Part shown: piece after piece, positions 1 to 12,925 of the stretch
Position numbering within the stretch: the first letter of the stretch is position 1
How the letters are laid out: every line of letters begins with the position of its first letter
NCBI GenBank assembly: GCA_034509425.1
Contig: JAVTVJ010000011.1
Location: 7,392,001-7,456,000, forward strand
Length of the DNA: 64,000 nucleotides
Direction of reading: 5' to 3'
From: Eopsaltria australis
Lineage: Eukaryota; Chordata; Aves; Passeriformes; Petroicidae
The notes under the pieces: model-generated
Told to the model about the DNA's origin: nothing
Databases searched by the model: none
The model's input: only the letters and a program-made list of their open reading frames with translations
Position numbers and translations under genes: made by a program

Positions 1-3000
1 CAAAATCTTTTTTAAAACAAACAAACAAATAAACATGTGTTTTTCTATGATTTGAAGGTATTGTAGGCCATAAAGATGTATGGGGTTTCCAAAGACCATA
101 TTTATTTATATTTTACTCAGTCTCATGATACTTGGGTGCATGTTGCAAAAAATTAAACAACTGTTGTCAACAGTTAGCACAAGTCAAGCCTACCCATTCC
201 TCCCCCTCTTCCCATACGTGGATGAGATAAACATCATGTGTATGGACCCAAAAGAAAGGATAATAATAAAAAGAACTTAGAAGAAACCAAGCCCATCAAA
301 GTTTAAAACACTCCCTTCACTGGGCAGGAAATAGCTTTTATTTGTTTCTTTTTTTTCTGCTTGAGTGTAAAACTGGCAAGTCTGTGCAAGACATTAGAGG
401 AAATACTAGAATAAAATTAGTATAGATGAGGGGTGAGACATTTTACTGATATTAGTGTGTATTCCTGTCATCTGTTTGTCTTTTATTTCTTTTTTTCCCT
501 TCTTTTTTATTGTTTCTTCAATTTTTTACAGTTCAAAGCAATCCTTCCCATTCACATGTTTTCTCCCCTGTGCTGTTCTTCACTTGTCTCTGGTGCTGTT
601 CTCTTAGGTGGTGGGCCATTAATGCATTCTTATACAGATCCAGCAGACTGCATCACTGCTCTGTGCTGAAGGACCCTCTCATCTGCCTCTGTGGGGCATC
701 AAGGTGCCTTGATGTAACAGCTGATTACACAGCTGGACAGAACATTTGAAAAAAGCACAAATCCTCTGAAACAATGTCCTGACCCTACAGCCAGCCCTCT
801 TTGAGGTATTGTGAAAGGACTGGGCATGTGGATATGAATTCACTTTGTGTCTTGCTTTCCCTTAATGAATTATATGAATAGGCTCTGGAAGAACCCAGGA
901 AGGAGAAATCAGCAGAAGGAGGGAATTTCCTTGAAGTCAGGAATGCCCTCCTGCCTACCCTGCCAGATGCCAGTGCTGAAGGAGTGGATAAAAGACCACT
1001 TGTCTGGGCAGAAAACTGGAGTTATAGCTTCTTGACTTGCATGTGGCACATAACTTCTTACTATCAGCAGTAACACTTTGCAGCTATAGCTTTATATTCC
1101 TCCACTCTGCCAGTACAGATGGTCTGATACTGATGACCAGTGCTTACAGCAAAACCAAGGAGGTGTGGGGTAATATGGCCTTAAATTAAATCTTTTTATC
1201 CCCAGTCTCAGTGTTCTGTGACTATAAGGCCAGGAAGAGTTTCCCTGTTGTGTCTCGTGCCTCTCACTCATTTGCTGGCTGGGTACAAGGTATAAAGAAC
1301 TACCCCAGACAAATCTGTATCATGACCATGCTGGGTGGGAGCTGACCATGGCATTTCACCTCCTTTGTTACAGCAGTGGTGAACTAAGATTTTATACTAT
1401 GATGTCTAGAAAATAAAGTAGTTTTCCCCTTGCCCTAGCAAAGTAGCCAGAGACCATCAGGAGAGCAGCTCAGCAGCTGCAGTAGAAAAGGGGCAGCTGC
1501 TACTCAGAGCTCTTGCAGCTGCTCTGTGTTAGACCCTGTGGGTTAAAAGTCTGGACTTGAAAGTCCTTGTGAGAATAATTGTCCCATCTACTGCCTGGCT
1601 GGCAGAGGTTGTGATCAACAGCTGACATATTGATTAAACAGGAGAGACAACGTGTAAGCAGATAGACTTTTATTTCCAAAAATAATAACAACTGAAATTG
1701 AAGCCAAATCACTGGAAATATGCCCCTTTGAATCTTTAAAGGTCAGGAGTGTGGTCAAGGATCAAGTAATCGAGGAAGTGAGAGGGGAATAAATGCCCTG
1801 AAGGGCCTGAAACAGCCTGAGTTTTGGCCTTCAAAGTTTGTGCAAAGCATCTCCCAAAAGGAGGTGGAAAGGAGGAGGGGAATCTGAAGCCAAGCCCTAG
1901 GGCAGATGGTGGCAGATGCTGCACACTGGAGCAGTGCTCCACGGGACGTGATGCCAGCCCAAGGGTCTGCCTGCACAGAAATGATACATTGGATTAGGCA
2001 ATTCACTCTGGCTTCAGGAATGAGCTGCATCAAATGTGAAATGCAATCACATTGCTTTGATCTGCTTTCCCATGGCGCTCTTTTTGTCCAACAGTTTGCA
2101 AGTGGTGTCAGGCTCATGGGCTGCGTGGTGCCCTGGAGAGGTACCCCTAGCAGTGCCCATCCCATCACCCAGAGTGTGTTCCAGAAAGCCCAGAGAGAAC
2201 TGGAGGAGACCTGGAATCAAACCAGTACATTCCTGTGATTCCTTTTCTGACCATCCTGTAGTGCATTCTTAAAAAGCTTGGGAGAGATGCCTTATGAGGT
2301 GATGATGTAAATATATACTTTAATTTTTTTAATCCTGTGTGAACCTTTCCTCAGGGCTTTTGAAGAAGAGAAAGGAACAGGTCAGCTAAACCTGAATGAA
2401 AGTGAGATGTGCAGAGGGAAGGCTGAGAGAATGGTGGTAACAAGTGATAAAAAATGGCCCAGTTTTGTAGGCAAATGAGGTCAAAGGAGCCCTACTTTAC
2501 TCTTGCTGCAGTTGGAGCACAGTTGTGAACAGCAACTCTGCTGGTACCATGGCAATGACCAAAATGATTTGGGTATAAATTTTCATGCTGGCATGCGTGG
2601 GAGGCAATGTTTTGAAAATAAGAGGTGACCTACTCCTCAATGAAATTATTCAAATCCATTTTTTAAAAATCTGGTTATGAAGAATACAATGAATAAAGTA
2701 CACAAACTGCATTTAGCATACCTGACCAGGAAGACAGCAGATTTCAGCCCACCCCAATTTGTCACACTTGTGACTATGGAGGACTCAAAGCAACTGGCTG
2801 GATGCTGGACACTGTCCACATAGATGCCATCACCGGGTTGCCAATTGTCCAATACAAGAGTGGAAAACAGTCCTTGGCCTTTTTAAAAGAAGGTCAGATC
2901 AATGCTTTGTTTTCACAAAATTGTTGCACTTTTAAAAAGACATTTGTGCTTTTTGGAATGAAGGGATGTGTGTAGCAGTGAATTCAGCAGTTGGATGTGC

Positions 3001-6000
3001 AGAATAAAAGCTCCCTTTTACTGATTTTTAATCCTGCTAGTTGATAATTTCAAACATCCCCTCTAGTTGTGCTACAAGAATTTTGGAATTTTCTTTCTGT
3101 GTTCACCTTCCATGCATCACTTATGGTTGTGCAGATATTGAAGAAACAAGCTGAGCTGCCTTTTTACAAGCCTTTTCTACTTCATCTTTCCTCTGGAACA
3201 GCTGTGTTACTGTGTTCATTCTTTCTGCATTTTCACAGGACATCCAGTATGTGAACCACAAAGGGGTCCTCACTTAGTTTTTCCTTGTGACTAATTTGGA
3301 CTTCCCTTAATTTAAACTAGTCTTGTAATTCTCCAGCCATGTCTAGGCATGACTGCCCCCAATAAAATTTTAGCTAGATATTTCTTCTCACTCCCTTTTC
3401 TTCCTTTTCTGTCTCTTTCACTCTCTCAGCTGATATTAAATCCTTATTAGGTTGGGGATATAGCATTTTTTGTAGTAGGGCAAGCCAACAACAACACTTA
3501 TTTCAAAGTGCAAGCTGCCATGCTGTTAATGATAAAGAATCACTTTGCCTTCCCTTGTGAAAAGACAGCCTAGTTTACCTTTCCCTGCCCTGGTTTGCTC
3601 TAAGGTAAGTCGTTGTCTAAAGTGCTTTCCCGAGGTGAAAATGTTGACTGCTGATGAAAGGCCATGATTAGGTTGATGATAGGAGAGTGAAGAAGAGTTA
3701 AGCTGTTTTGGGGCCTACCATGTTCTGGGGAACCCCCTGGAGATGGGGCACATATGGGGGACAAATAGCAGAGGCAGTGCTGCTCATTATCAGGAGAGGG
3801 TTCTGCTTCAATGCAGATGTGGAAGAGCATCTAGGTTTGTACTGTGAAGAATATTTATTTTGTAATGCAAATAACAAAATAGAATACCCTTTGTTTCAAA
3901 TTCAGTTCTGGGAGAAGGTCCTCAGCAAATAGAGTAGGATTGTACATGAACTTTTCTGGCCCCAGCAATTTCCAATCAATGCAACTGATTTGAGATTACT
4001 ACAGCAGTGTGAAATCTCTCTCTGAAGCCTCTTGGGGCAATTTACTTGCTCTAAAACTTCTGAGCTGTGTGTGCTTTATACATCTCTGCACCCACAAAAG
4101 TCATGTTTTTTCTGTTCTCATGCACTATGGTAAACATCTGAGCTATGCAACACATTTGCTGTGGCACATCTGGTTCGAGAAGAAGGAGCATTGCAGGAGA
4201 CAGCTCCAAAAAGTAGGTTTGAGGCTGCAAGCACACTGCTTGTGTTTGGATGTGATACTGGAAGAAAATGAGAAGGTTTACAGCCTGGATACTACTTTAG
4301 CACATTGTATGGGTAAGCAAGTAACCTAGAAAGAGAGTCCCAGCTGCATCTGCCATGGTAACGTCAGCAGCTGGCAAAAAGAATCCTGCATATCTTATGC
4401 ACAAGGATGGTACCAGAGGACAGACTGAAAGGGGACCTCTCTTGCCATGGACTGCTGAGGAGGCTTTTGTGTTAAACTAGATATTGCCTGACAGGGCGAA
4501 TCCCACAACTGGAGACAACTGTGCATTTTCCATGGAGTCTTGGCAGTACTCTGTAGTACTTTGAGTATTGCCATCGCACGCCTTGCAAAAAAGCTTGATC
4601 CCCCGTGCAAGGGTTGCTTTAGTGACCTTTCTGATTCTCTCATCTTTCTCTGGCACCTTCCTTCTTTCTCCCTCTGGAATGCATGTCCCCTTGCGCCCTA
4701 TACTCCATCAGCTCAGAAGCAACCTGTCTCCTGGTGGTTTTGCTCCAGTTGTCTCTCTTTTTCCAATGCAAGTGGCTTTTTCAAGCAACTCTGCAGGGCT
4801 CACAGTGTGAATGGTGATGACAAAGGGTTGGTGACATCAGACAAATACAGTTCTTGCTGCCTCCTATGAAACAGTGGCACATAGACACCTGAGTGCTGGC
4901 ATACAACCAGGAGAGATGACATTTGGCCAAGATGACCTGGAGCAGGAAGAGTGCCTGGGTCAGGCCAAAATGAAACAATACAGCGTGAGATAGTGGGAGG
5001 GCTGCCAGCAGCAGAGCGGGCGGGAAGGCTCCCGTATGAACCTGAAAGCAAACAAACTCACTGCCAAGTAGCACTATTCCAGCTCCAAGGAGGATCACTT
5101 ATTGCAGTTTGAATTATTAGCTCATTTGTTGTAGTAAAAGAGTGTGTGGACGCAAGGCACTGTGAGGAGACCAACCTAAATTACCTCTGTGTGCAAAAAA
5201 AGGCCTGCGAGTATATTTATATCCCTGCTTTGCTATGGGATTGTTATTCAAAGCACAATATAAATCATTATGTAAAAATCAAAATACCTTTGGTCTCTGC
5301 AATGTACCTGACTTCAAAGCACAAGTTCAATGAGTTAAGCAGAATTGGTAATACTTGATGTTCTAGTAGAGCCTCTATAATATCTAATTTATACTGCTCT
5401 TAACATATGGAGCATTTGCTTTGGCAAATGAACTTAGTAATATTTGGTGCTTTCCCAGCACACAATCAAAGCACTGACTTTGTAAATCATTGCAACAAAA
5501 TCACTGGTTTGGAGGAACATTCTCCTTTCTCCATTTGCTGCACCTTCCCAACTAAAAAAAAAAAAAGTAAGTGGAATAATTTACTTTTATACATGGACAG
5601 TTTTTGCTGGGTCATCTTATTAATTTAAAGTAGTTATACAAAACACAAATCTAAACCCCTGCATCGTAGGGTTGTGAGTCTTTATAATTATAAGCAACTT
5701 GCAGATGTAACTAGGGCTTGAGACTGTCCCCAGGCCATGAACCTCTTGGAATCTAGGGCCTGTTTGAGTTTCTTTCAGGCTGGAAAAACACACGCTGGGG
5801 ACTCTAGCATATAAACAAAAATCTTGTCAGTTAAATATAGAATGATGGGAATCATCAGGGAGTAAAAATACTCCACTTTTTTTGGTATACACCATAAAGC
5901 ATGGTAAATACTTAACTTCAGTTTTATAGCAAAAGCTAAGTCCTGCCATCCTCTCCCGGTATTCAGTTCCCTCTTTTTTAGGCATTTGGCTCTCTTTGCA

Positions 6001-8769
6001 GCTTAAATTCTATTCCTAGTAATATTCGTTCCCCATTCTTCCCTAAGTATATACAAAATACTAATTTCATACATTCAGAGTAGTCCTAATCAGTGAGTTT
6101 TACTAACACCTTCCCAACTAATAGTCTTTTTATGTCTCAGTTTTTGTACTTCATTACAGAATTCCGGTCTGATCTCTTAATCTTTGCCGAAGTGGAAAGG
6201 TGTGTTAGTTTGGTTTTTTGGGGTTTCTAAAAATGTTTCCACCAGATGGTGAGAAAAAGGAACTTAAGGAACAGAAAAGGACATAAGGTAATTTTCTAGA
6301 TAGTCTAACTGGTCCATGAGTCAAGGTGGCATATGCTTGTTGTAGCTGGACTCCTAACAGTACAAATCTCTTGCATTCACAGAAAGCTGGAATCCTTAAT
6401 TCCCATATCACCTTTGAGAACACTGCCAAAGATTTAACAAAAAATGCTTTTGGTCACACAGACCAAGTGCAAAAGACTGTACCTGCAGCCCACCCACTGG
6501 GACACAAAATGCAATGATTCGAACTCCTTCGCAGGTAATGTGTGACTACAGAGGCTGAACTATTTGGAAGATAACCTCAGGTACAGTAGGAGAAAGAACA
6601 ACGAAGATAATGGAAAAGAAAAAGCTATAATAACCATCTGCAATCACACATGGCCTCTACTTCAACACCCATAAAACTTTAAATGATAAAAGGAAATTGT
6701 TTGCAAAATAGAAAAGACTATTTTATAAACGTTTCTTATGCTTTTGTAGGGCTGCCCTGTTTCTGGTACTCGGAGTGCTGTGTGTATTAGCGTTTAGTGT
6801 GGAGAGAGGTGTATTCTAGGAGTCTTTCCTTCACTTCCCCCCTTCTGCCTTGTATATGCACACATTGCAGGTTATAGAGTGTACCCAAGGGTGCCAGCAG
6901 TATTGTCCTGCCCATCAAATCAGCTTGCATTGCCTGGGCTACACACTCTGCCTCTCGGCTGTGAACAGGGATCAGTCCTAGCTCCGTCTGCATGGCTGCA
7001 CAAAGCAGTGATGCCATTTGAAATAAGAGAAGAAATCCAATGATGATCACAGTCACTTCCCTGGACTTGGCTTGATTTTGCCCTTTTGTGACCAGCATAG
7101 CTTTGGGCTATCAATAGCTTTATAGCTACTACAAGTCCCTTAAGCGAGAGCATGGTTTTACTGCCTTTTTATTAGAATGCAATGCCAAATTACATATACG
7201 TGTCCCTCCTAAGGCTTATTTCCCTCCCAGAGTGGTACTATGGCTTTTTCTTTTAACTGGACTGGATCCCAAGCCCAGACTATGGTGCAGCCCCAACAGA
7301 GTCCTGGGAGCAGCCAAGAGGTGCCACAGCTGAGAGCTGCTCAATGGACCCACAAAGGCATTGAGACAAAGGACAACCTGCAGCAGTTTTGAATTGCCTA
7401 ATGAACTTAATGGAACTAAACCAAGAAATTTGCTAAGTCATTTGTGCCTTTGAAACTCATGTTGAGTTTTGCAAACTTTTAGTCATTTCAGAAGAACTGA
7501 ATTCCCATCCTGAGTCACACCAGGTGTGAGCTATTTCTCTTCTAGGAGAACAACAGTGTGTACTCCAGAACTTTTAGCGGCAGAATGCTCTTTAGCCTAG
7601 ACATGAGCCTTGCATAAATTCAGAGGTCACCAATTGTTATGGCTTTATCAAGAACCTTATTAGTGATCATTAAAAATAATCTTGCTTAGAAGGGGACTGC
7701 TATGGGCAAAGCTCATCTTTCCTATTTATTTTATGACTATTAATGTTTTTTTTTAATGTTTATACATTAGTGCAAGGAACAGTGTTAGCATAATTCTAGT
7801 GTAAAATAAAACCAGCTGTATCCATTATAAGTGCATTACTGCCAGGAACTGTAAATATGTTTATGCCTGATAGCCTTCTGACTCAATAATATCCTGCTAT
7901 CTCTGTTGGGCAGGCAAGTTTTTAAACCAAGAAAAGACAGGTTATGATTTTCATAACCAAACTGAGTTTCTTTTTGAAGTATGTTATCTAAATTCAAATT
8001 TTAAGAAGGTCATTAAAAAAAATCGGCCTGTGATTTTAAAGGAGAAAAAAGTGGTGGCAAGAAGGTACGATGTGCACTAAGAACAAGTTATTCCTCCCAG
8101 ATATACACATACGCAGACAAACCCTGCCATATCATACCATACAAACAATTTTAATTGTGTAGTTACAGTCAATAACCACTCCTAGTCAGAACATTTCTGC
8201 ATAAAGAAAATTGTGATACACTTATAAAAACAGCCAGCTGTAACAAAATAACTGGTGTTTTCATAGCAATAAACTCATAAAAAAGAAATACACCTTTATA
8301 CAGAAAATTTATACAGCTGTAGCTTTAAAATTGATTGTAAACCAAAGGAAGACACATTGCAAACATCAATTATTTTCACATTAATTGCATAAGTTTCTAA
8401 GGTGATCTATTAGTTTTATTTACCTAAGCTTATTTGCATGATAGTAAAAATTGCATACAACAATAAGAGTGAAGCTTATAGTATGAATTGCTTGGATAAC
8501 ATAGAGCACTTTTTATAGGCAACTGTGTAAAGCACATTTTCTCTATTTAAAACTTTTAAGACACTTTGTTTTACTGCCCATCAAAATACATTTATAAATA
8601 GAAAAAAAATCAGTATGGTAACAAGAGAAGCAATATTACATTTAACGGAAACTTCCAAAAAAATTAATTACAACATGATGCTGCAGGATCTACAAATAAA
8701 TAATGAGGACTAAATTGTGTTTCACATTTTCTTTTTCATTTTCTCTAAAACCATGTAACAATGAGAATG
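1..8769. other. 3' flanking / intergenic DNA, no gene supported
   Basis: This is AT-rich DNA downstream of SATB1. Open frames here are short (none above 137 codons), overlap in several frames and match no family I recognise. In mammals a gene desert lies on this side of SATB1, so the absence of a gene is expected. The most AT-rich part, about 7700-8770, may still be distal 3' UTR. No tRNA, rRNA or clear transposon was seen. Confidence 0.6.
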
Positions 8770-8790
8770 GAAAAAAAAAATACAGTGACC

Positions 8791-8796
8791 TTTATT
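8791..8796 (-). terminator. SATB1: Candidate SATB1 poly(A) signal, distal of two
   Basis: On the minus strand GGAAATAAAGGTCACTG contains the canonical AATAAA. It is followed by a long U-rich run and a GUU/UGGUU-containing stretch (about 8740-8780), as expected for a downstream element. Cleavage would fall near 8770-8775. Confidence 0.5.
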
Positions 8797-8932
8797 TCCA
8801 AAAGAAAACAAATCTGAATTACGGCAGTGCCATATAATACAAGGCATTTGTTGGCATATGTTATCTTTAAACTGCATTCCACAGTCTATAGTTCTTTTGT
8901 AACATACAATAGAACAAGAGTAACAAACTCTT

Positions 8933-8943
8933 TTTATTTTATT
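8933..8943 (-). terminator. SATB1: Candidate SATB1 poly(A) signal, proximal of two (overlapping AATAAA pair)
   Basis: Two overlapping AATAAA hexamers read AATAAAATAAA on the minus strand. A GU/U-rich downstream stretch (gagtttgttactcttg and following, about 8900-8930) would support cleavage near 8915. It competes with the signal at 8791. Confidence 0.4.
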
Positions 8944-9364
8944 TTTTTAAATAAATGTGATTTTCCAAAGATCAAGTGTGGAGTGCTACAGTAATAATTA
9001 AAAAACAAGAACAAAACAGAAACGAAAAAACAGTAAATCACAAAAGTTGTAATGCTTGTCTGAAGGCTCCAGAATCAAAATCACTGGTATCATGCTTATT
9101 GGGTACACTCACAGTGTATCCAGTGAACACAAATTAATATCAAACAATCCTCAACGCTTCATCTGTTGCTGCGAAGCAGTTTGTAAAACAGAGTAAAACA
9201 TTTAGTGCAGTCTGCATTATCCTTTTTTTCAACTTTTGTGCAAGTTTTGGAAGATTCATTGGCCAAACAATGAATAATAAGGGTTTTTGACAGAACGCAA
9301 GATGGAATTTTCATTTCATTAGTAAATACCAGCGGCACTGTTGAAAGAAAATAATACTTTTAGA

Positions 9365-9847
9365 TCAGTCTTTCAATTCAGCATTAATCTCTGTGTTCCC
9401 TTCTACTGATAACTCTTCTTCTAGTTTAACTGAAAAAAGCGTGTTTGCATTTTTGTCTTGGATGCTGTCTTCTAAATCCTTGAGCAGCTCTTCTTCCTTG
9501 TATTCTGCAACATCCACCTCCAAACCAGAATTGTCCTTCAGCTTCCCATGGTGCTTGAGATAATATCGCTGGTTCTGAAAGAACTTGATAATGGTGTACT
9601 TGGGAAGGTCAAGCTGAGCGGAGAGAGTCTGGATTGCTTCTTCATCTGGATACAGGCCTACATCTTGTATGAAACTCTGTAGGATCCCTAGGGCCTCAAC
9701 AGAAATCTTTGTTCGCGGTCGGGGTTTCTGACGATTTTCATCCTCAGATTCAGCTGGTGATGCTACTGTCGGTTGCCTTGGGGGTAGTCTGGGACCTGGT
9801 TGTTGTTGCTGTTGCTGCTGCTGTTGTTGCTGTTGTTGCTGCTGCTG
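9365..9847 (-). CDS. SATB1: SATB1 last coding exon: polyglutamine tract, homeodomain, C-terminus
   Basis: This exon encodes 160 residues plus a TGA stop at 9367-9365. It opens in phase 0 after the acceptor ttgtcttgcag with 16 glutamines (mixed CAG and CAA codons, 9847-9800), then PGPRLPPRQ and an acidic stretch. The homeodomain spans about exon residues 43-104. Its recognition helix reads [13 protein letters not shown]: phenylalanine replaces the usual tryptophan, while the Asn and Arg of the NxR core remain, which is typical of SATB proteins. An acidic C-terminal tail follows. It contains VKLE (residues 140-143), a sumoylation consensus that matches the known SATB1 site. Compared with mammalian SATB1 the proline/glutamine-rich piece after the glutamine run is missing, which accounts for the roughly 10-residue difference in total length. 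Identity is certain from the homeodomain and tail. Confidence 0.98.
   Translation of the reverse strand, partial: QQQQQQQQQQQQQQQQPGPRLPPRQPTVASPAESEDENRQKPRPRTKISVEALGILQSFIQDVGLYPDEEAIQTLSAQLDLPKYTIIKFFQNQRYYLKHHGKLKDNSGLEVDVAEYKEEELLKDLEDSIQDKNANTLFSVKLEEELSVEGNTEINAELKD
9800..9847 (-). repeat. SATB1: CAG/CAA polyglutamine-coding microsatellite
   Basis: Sixteen consecutive glutamine codons mixing CAG and CAA open the last coding exon. CAA interruptions usually stabilise such tracts. One more CAG just upstream (9850-9848) is the acceptor itself. Confidence 0.95.
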
Positions 9848-12800
9848 CTGCAAGACAAAGAACAGCATTTTTTTGTACATGTATTCTTGCTCATATTTTG
9901 TAACTGAGAAAATCCTGGGGAGGGAGCAGGGGGAAGAATTTGCAGAGCTACAAACAAAGGCTTAGTAAGTTTAAAGAACAAAAAGGAAGAAAAAAAGGAA
10001 GAACAAAAAGAACACCATAGGTTTGTTGGACCGAAAGCACCAATGATACAACACTGGTGTGGTTTAGCTGACAAATTTTAATGAACATGCTCCATGAGTC
10101 AAGTGCAGACAAGACAAAATGCTAAGTAGGTGACACAGCATAGGATTAACTTGACCAGCTTAGCCAGAACTGTAGCAAGGGCAAAGTGAGAAAAGTGCCA
10201 GATGAGGGCAAACGTGCCGGAGCTCTGCCAGCAACAGCAGCTGCTGCCCAAAAACAAGGACTGCAGATCTCTAGCAATAGCTAGACGGAGGGGCTGGGGA
10301 GTCAGGGGGAAGGAGAGCATTTTAGCTCTTTAAGTACAGAAATATCTCACTGCTGATGTGACCTCAGCATGCACTGAAGCCTCGTCAAACTTGCAAACAT
10401 GACGACAGAATGTGCTGGCTGGAAGCGCCTAACGAGACGCTGTCAAACCCAGCCTCGGCAAGGACAAAAGGATCTGGAGGTAGGAAATCTGTATTTCCCC
10501 TTCTGGCTCTGACCTCTCTTTCCTGTGGTCTCTGAGCAGGCCTACACTGCCTGTATCCCAACAAATAAACAGGGAACAGACCTATTTACCTGCCTCTGTG
10601 TTTGTGCTGGGGATTATTTAGTTAATATTTATAAAGCACTAAGATGCAAAGCTCTAAATAAGTTGCACTATTATTATTAGAAGGGAACATGCTGCATTCC
10701 AAAAACTCAGGCAATAAAAATGAGCCAATATGCACATCAGAAGAATAAGATAAAGCAAATCATGATGTAAATAATTAACAAGAGCTTAAAATGAAGTTTT
10801 GCAAGCATGGATTCAGAAACATTCTTAAAAGGTGAGGCACTGAGCCCTAGGGACAGCAATGTTTTTCTCATCTACCACCAGAGTACAGTACACTGTAAGA
10901 TCATGTTTAAAATCAAAACTAAATTTATCAGCTACTGTTTGTGTTGACAATTCTTTTGCTGCACAGCACAGGAAGCACTGGTTAGTAAGATATTTTGGAT
11001 CAGCAAATTTCTTGTCATATGGTACAAACCACCAGTTATTATTAAAAAACAACCACAGCAAAACAAGCAGTTGCTATCACTGCATTTTATTTCCCTTTGA
11101 GAGTCTCCCTTAAACAATTTTTTGTGTTTTGGTAGTGGTTTCCAGGCTTCTAGTAGCAGTTCTTTGAGACCCTAAGAAGCACAAAATGCTGTACAAATGG
11201 TATAAATACTGGAGGGATTATAATTCTGTCCCCTTCATAGGGACTCCTATGGTTGTGGATACTTTGCACAGACCACCACAACCGGTTTAGAAGCCACTGC
11301 TTTAAGTGATCTTCATATTCCAAGATCTGACACAAATGCGCTGCAATTAGGGCTCCTTCCTCATCCCTATTCAGGTCCTTTCATGTTTTATGGTCTGTGA
11401 GCAGTCCCATTTCAAGGCTCCAGTCCTGAAGAGATTCAAGACTACTCCCATCACATTAAATTCTTACAAGACTGGAGGCTTTGTATATACAGTTTGAAAA
11501 CTTGTGTCTGAGCTACATATTTATGCATCTACAACAATTACCATGTATAAGAGCGGAGACAAAACTCAGGCCCAATCTCCCAATCCTTACTCTTACAAGT
11601 CATATTAAGAGATTACAATGCAACTGCTTATGTGAATAATACTTATGAGATCAAACACACAACTTTTATCAACAAGGCAAGAAAATCTAAGTAAGTGGCA
11701 TAGTGGTTGAATGTTTATACTGTGCATAAGCTTCTCTTTTTATCCCCTTAAGAAGCGATTTTATTAAAAACAATGTACATTTTCAAACAAGTGCTGTTTT
11801 ATTACTTAATATAGATCTTTCTCTCTCTTTTTGCTAAATCAAACAGCAAGTTTCCAGGCTTTCACAATTATTTCAGTACTTGATATCCTAAGGGATTGTC
11901 TTATTCAGTTTGCTTTATCTTTAATATACACTTGTGTTGTTTCTGGCTGCGAGATAACTCTATCCTTCCTAGCTTTGTAAATATTTTTCTGTATAGGTAA
12001 TGCAAGTGATACACAGGGTCTCAGCTAAGGCTGGGAAAGAATGGGGTAATATCTGCCCTTTAAGATGGAGCTGACCTTGGGCCTTTTGTGAGAAGTGATT
12101 AAAGAGTCCCCAGCTGAGAGAGACAGCAGTCCCCACTGACAACCTGGGCTACACAGCTTGGCACAACAGCCAGCCCCGCTCCCGACTGGCAGCACCTGAG
12201 CCAGCAAAAAGGGTGCGTGCAGCTCCTGGAGGAGGCCCTGCTGGGGCTGCCCTGAAGCAGAGGGCAGCTGTTTCCAAGCCTTACGGTGTGGGTCTTGCAT
12301 CCCCTCGTCTCTCTCCCTGACATGGTGCCCTTGTGCCAGCTCACCTGCGGAGCAGCACCCAGCCAAGGTCCAGCGGTCAGCAGGCCTGGTAGGAAAGCGC
12401 CTCTATGCTCTCCTTTGCCAAGGGTGGTGGGAGAGGGGCTCTGAAGGAAAAACAAACAAATATTGACTCATCCCAGTCTGAACTGGGGTTAAAGTGGGAT
12501 GAGGAATCCCCTTCCCTTCACTCCTACCCAGGATGAGCTGCCAGTGCTGAGGGTTCTTGCTTAGTTTTCAAACAGCAGCACAACAAGGTCCTCTTGCTCT
12601 TTTAGGAAGACCTTTGGCACTGGTGCCACACGGCCCTGCCTTTTGTCCAGCCAGGCACAGCCAGCACAGGGCTCACCCTGCCCCGCACATATCTGGCTCT
12701 GCACTACCACCACACACGTTTGCAAACAACCAGTGAGCCGAAAAAAGACTGGTGGGTGGTCGCACGGTCTCCTTTGAACTGCGGTGGTGGACGGCAGCGC

Positions 12801-12925
12801 ACTCTTATCTTGCACCGGGAGACCTGCATTTAGCCTGGCCGGGAGGGAAGAAACACTAATTTCCTTTGCTCCGTTTAAAGCTTTATTTACTTAGCGCTCT
12901 GCGGGATTGGCCAAGGTAAACTAAC
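9848..12925 (-). other. SATB1: SATB1 intron between the CUT2 exon and the last exon
   Basis: This 3.1-kb intron contains the cassette exon 12440-12345 and the relatively GC-rich DNA around it (about 12090-12850). Apart from the cassette, the open frames in that GC-rich part have no recognisable product. The 3' end has a long pyrimidine tract before several successive CAG acceptors. Confidence 0.9.
12345..12440 (-). CDS. SATB1: SATB1 alternative cassette exon (32 residues, in frame)
   Basis: A 96-nt segment has a strong acceptor (pyrimidine-rich run ending in tccttcag at 12446-12441) and a strong donor (CAG then gtgagc at 12344). It is open in phase 0, matching the phase-0 junction between the exons at 12926 and 9847. 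It encodes 32 residues, starting [10 protein letters not shown] and ending WLGAAPQ. Known biology: human SATB1 has a 795-residue isoform, 32 residues longer than the 763-residue form, with the insertion in the linker between CUT2 and the homeodomain; size, phase and position all agree. Including it would lengthen the flexible Pro/Gly-rich linker just before the polyglutamine tract. I infer optional use from the human isoforms; the sequence alone does not show how often it is spliced in. Confidence 0.85.

Larger units (their letters stand above)
8770..9364 (-). other. SATB1: SATB1 3' UTR (proximal estimate)
   Basis: This AT-rich stretch directly follows the stop codon at 9365 and has no coding potential. 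The 8770 end assumes cleavage just after the AATAAA at 8796-8791. The AT-rich character continues down to about 7700 with further TTTATT motifs on the plus strand (8415-8420, 7725-7730), so a longer 3' UTR of about 1.6 kb is possible. Confidence 0.55.

Noticed and set aside
1755..2238. Overlapping open frames of 110-137 codons on both strands in the 3' flank
   Set aside because: No recognisable domain, no splice or promoter context, and open in several frames at once, as expected for locally GC-richer non-coding DNA.
9709..9903. Plus-strand frame with an Ala/Val repeat
   Set aside because: It is the antisense of the SATB1 polyglutamine tract; the repeat comes from CTG/TTG triplets.
12561..12815. 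84-codon minus-strand frame near the cassette exon, considered as another SATB1 exon
   Set aside because: No good acceptor and donor pair in a compatible phase, and no resemblance to SATB1 or SATB2 sequence.
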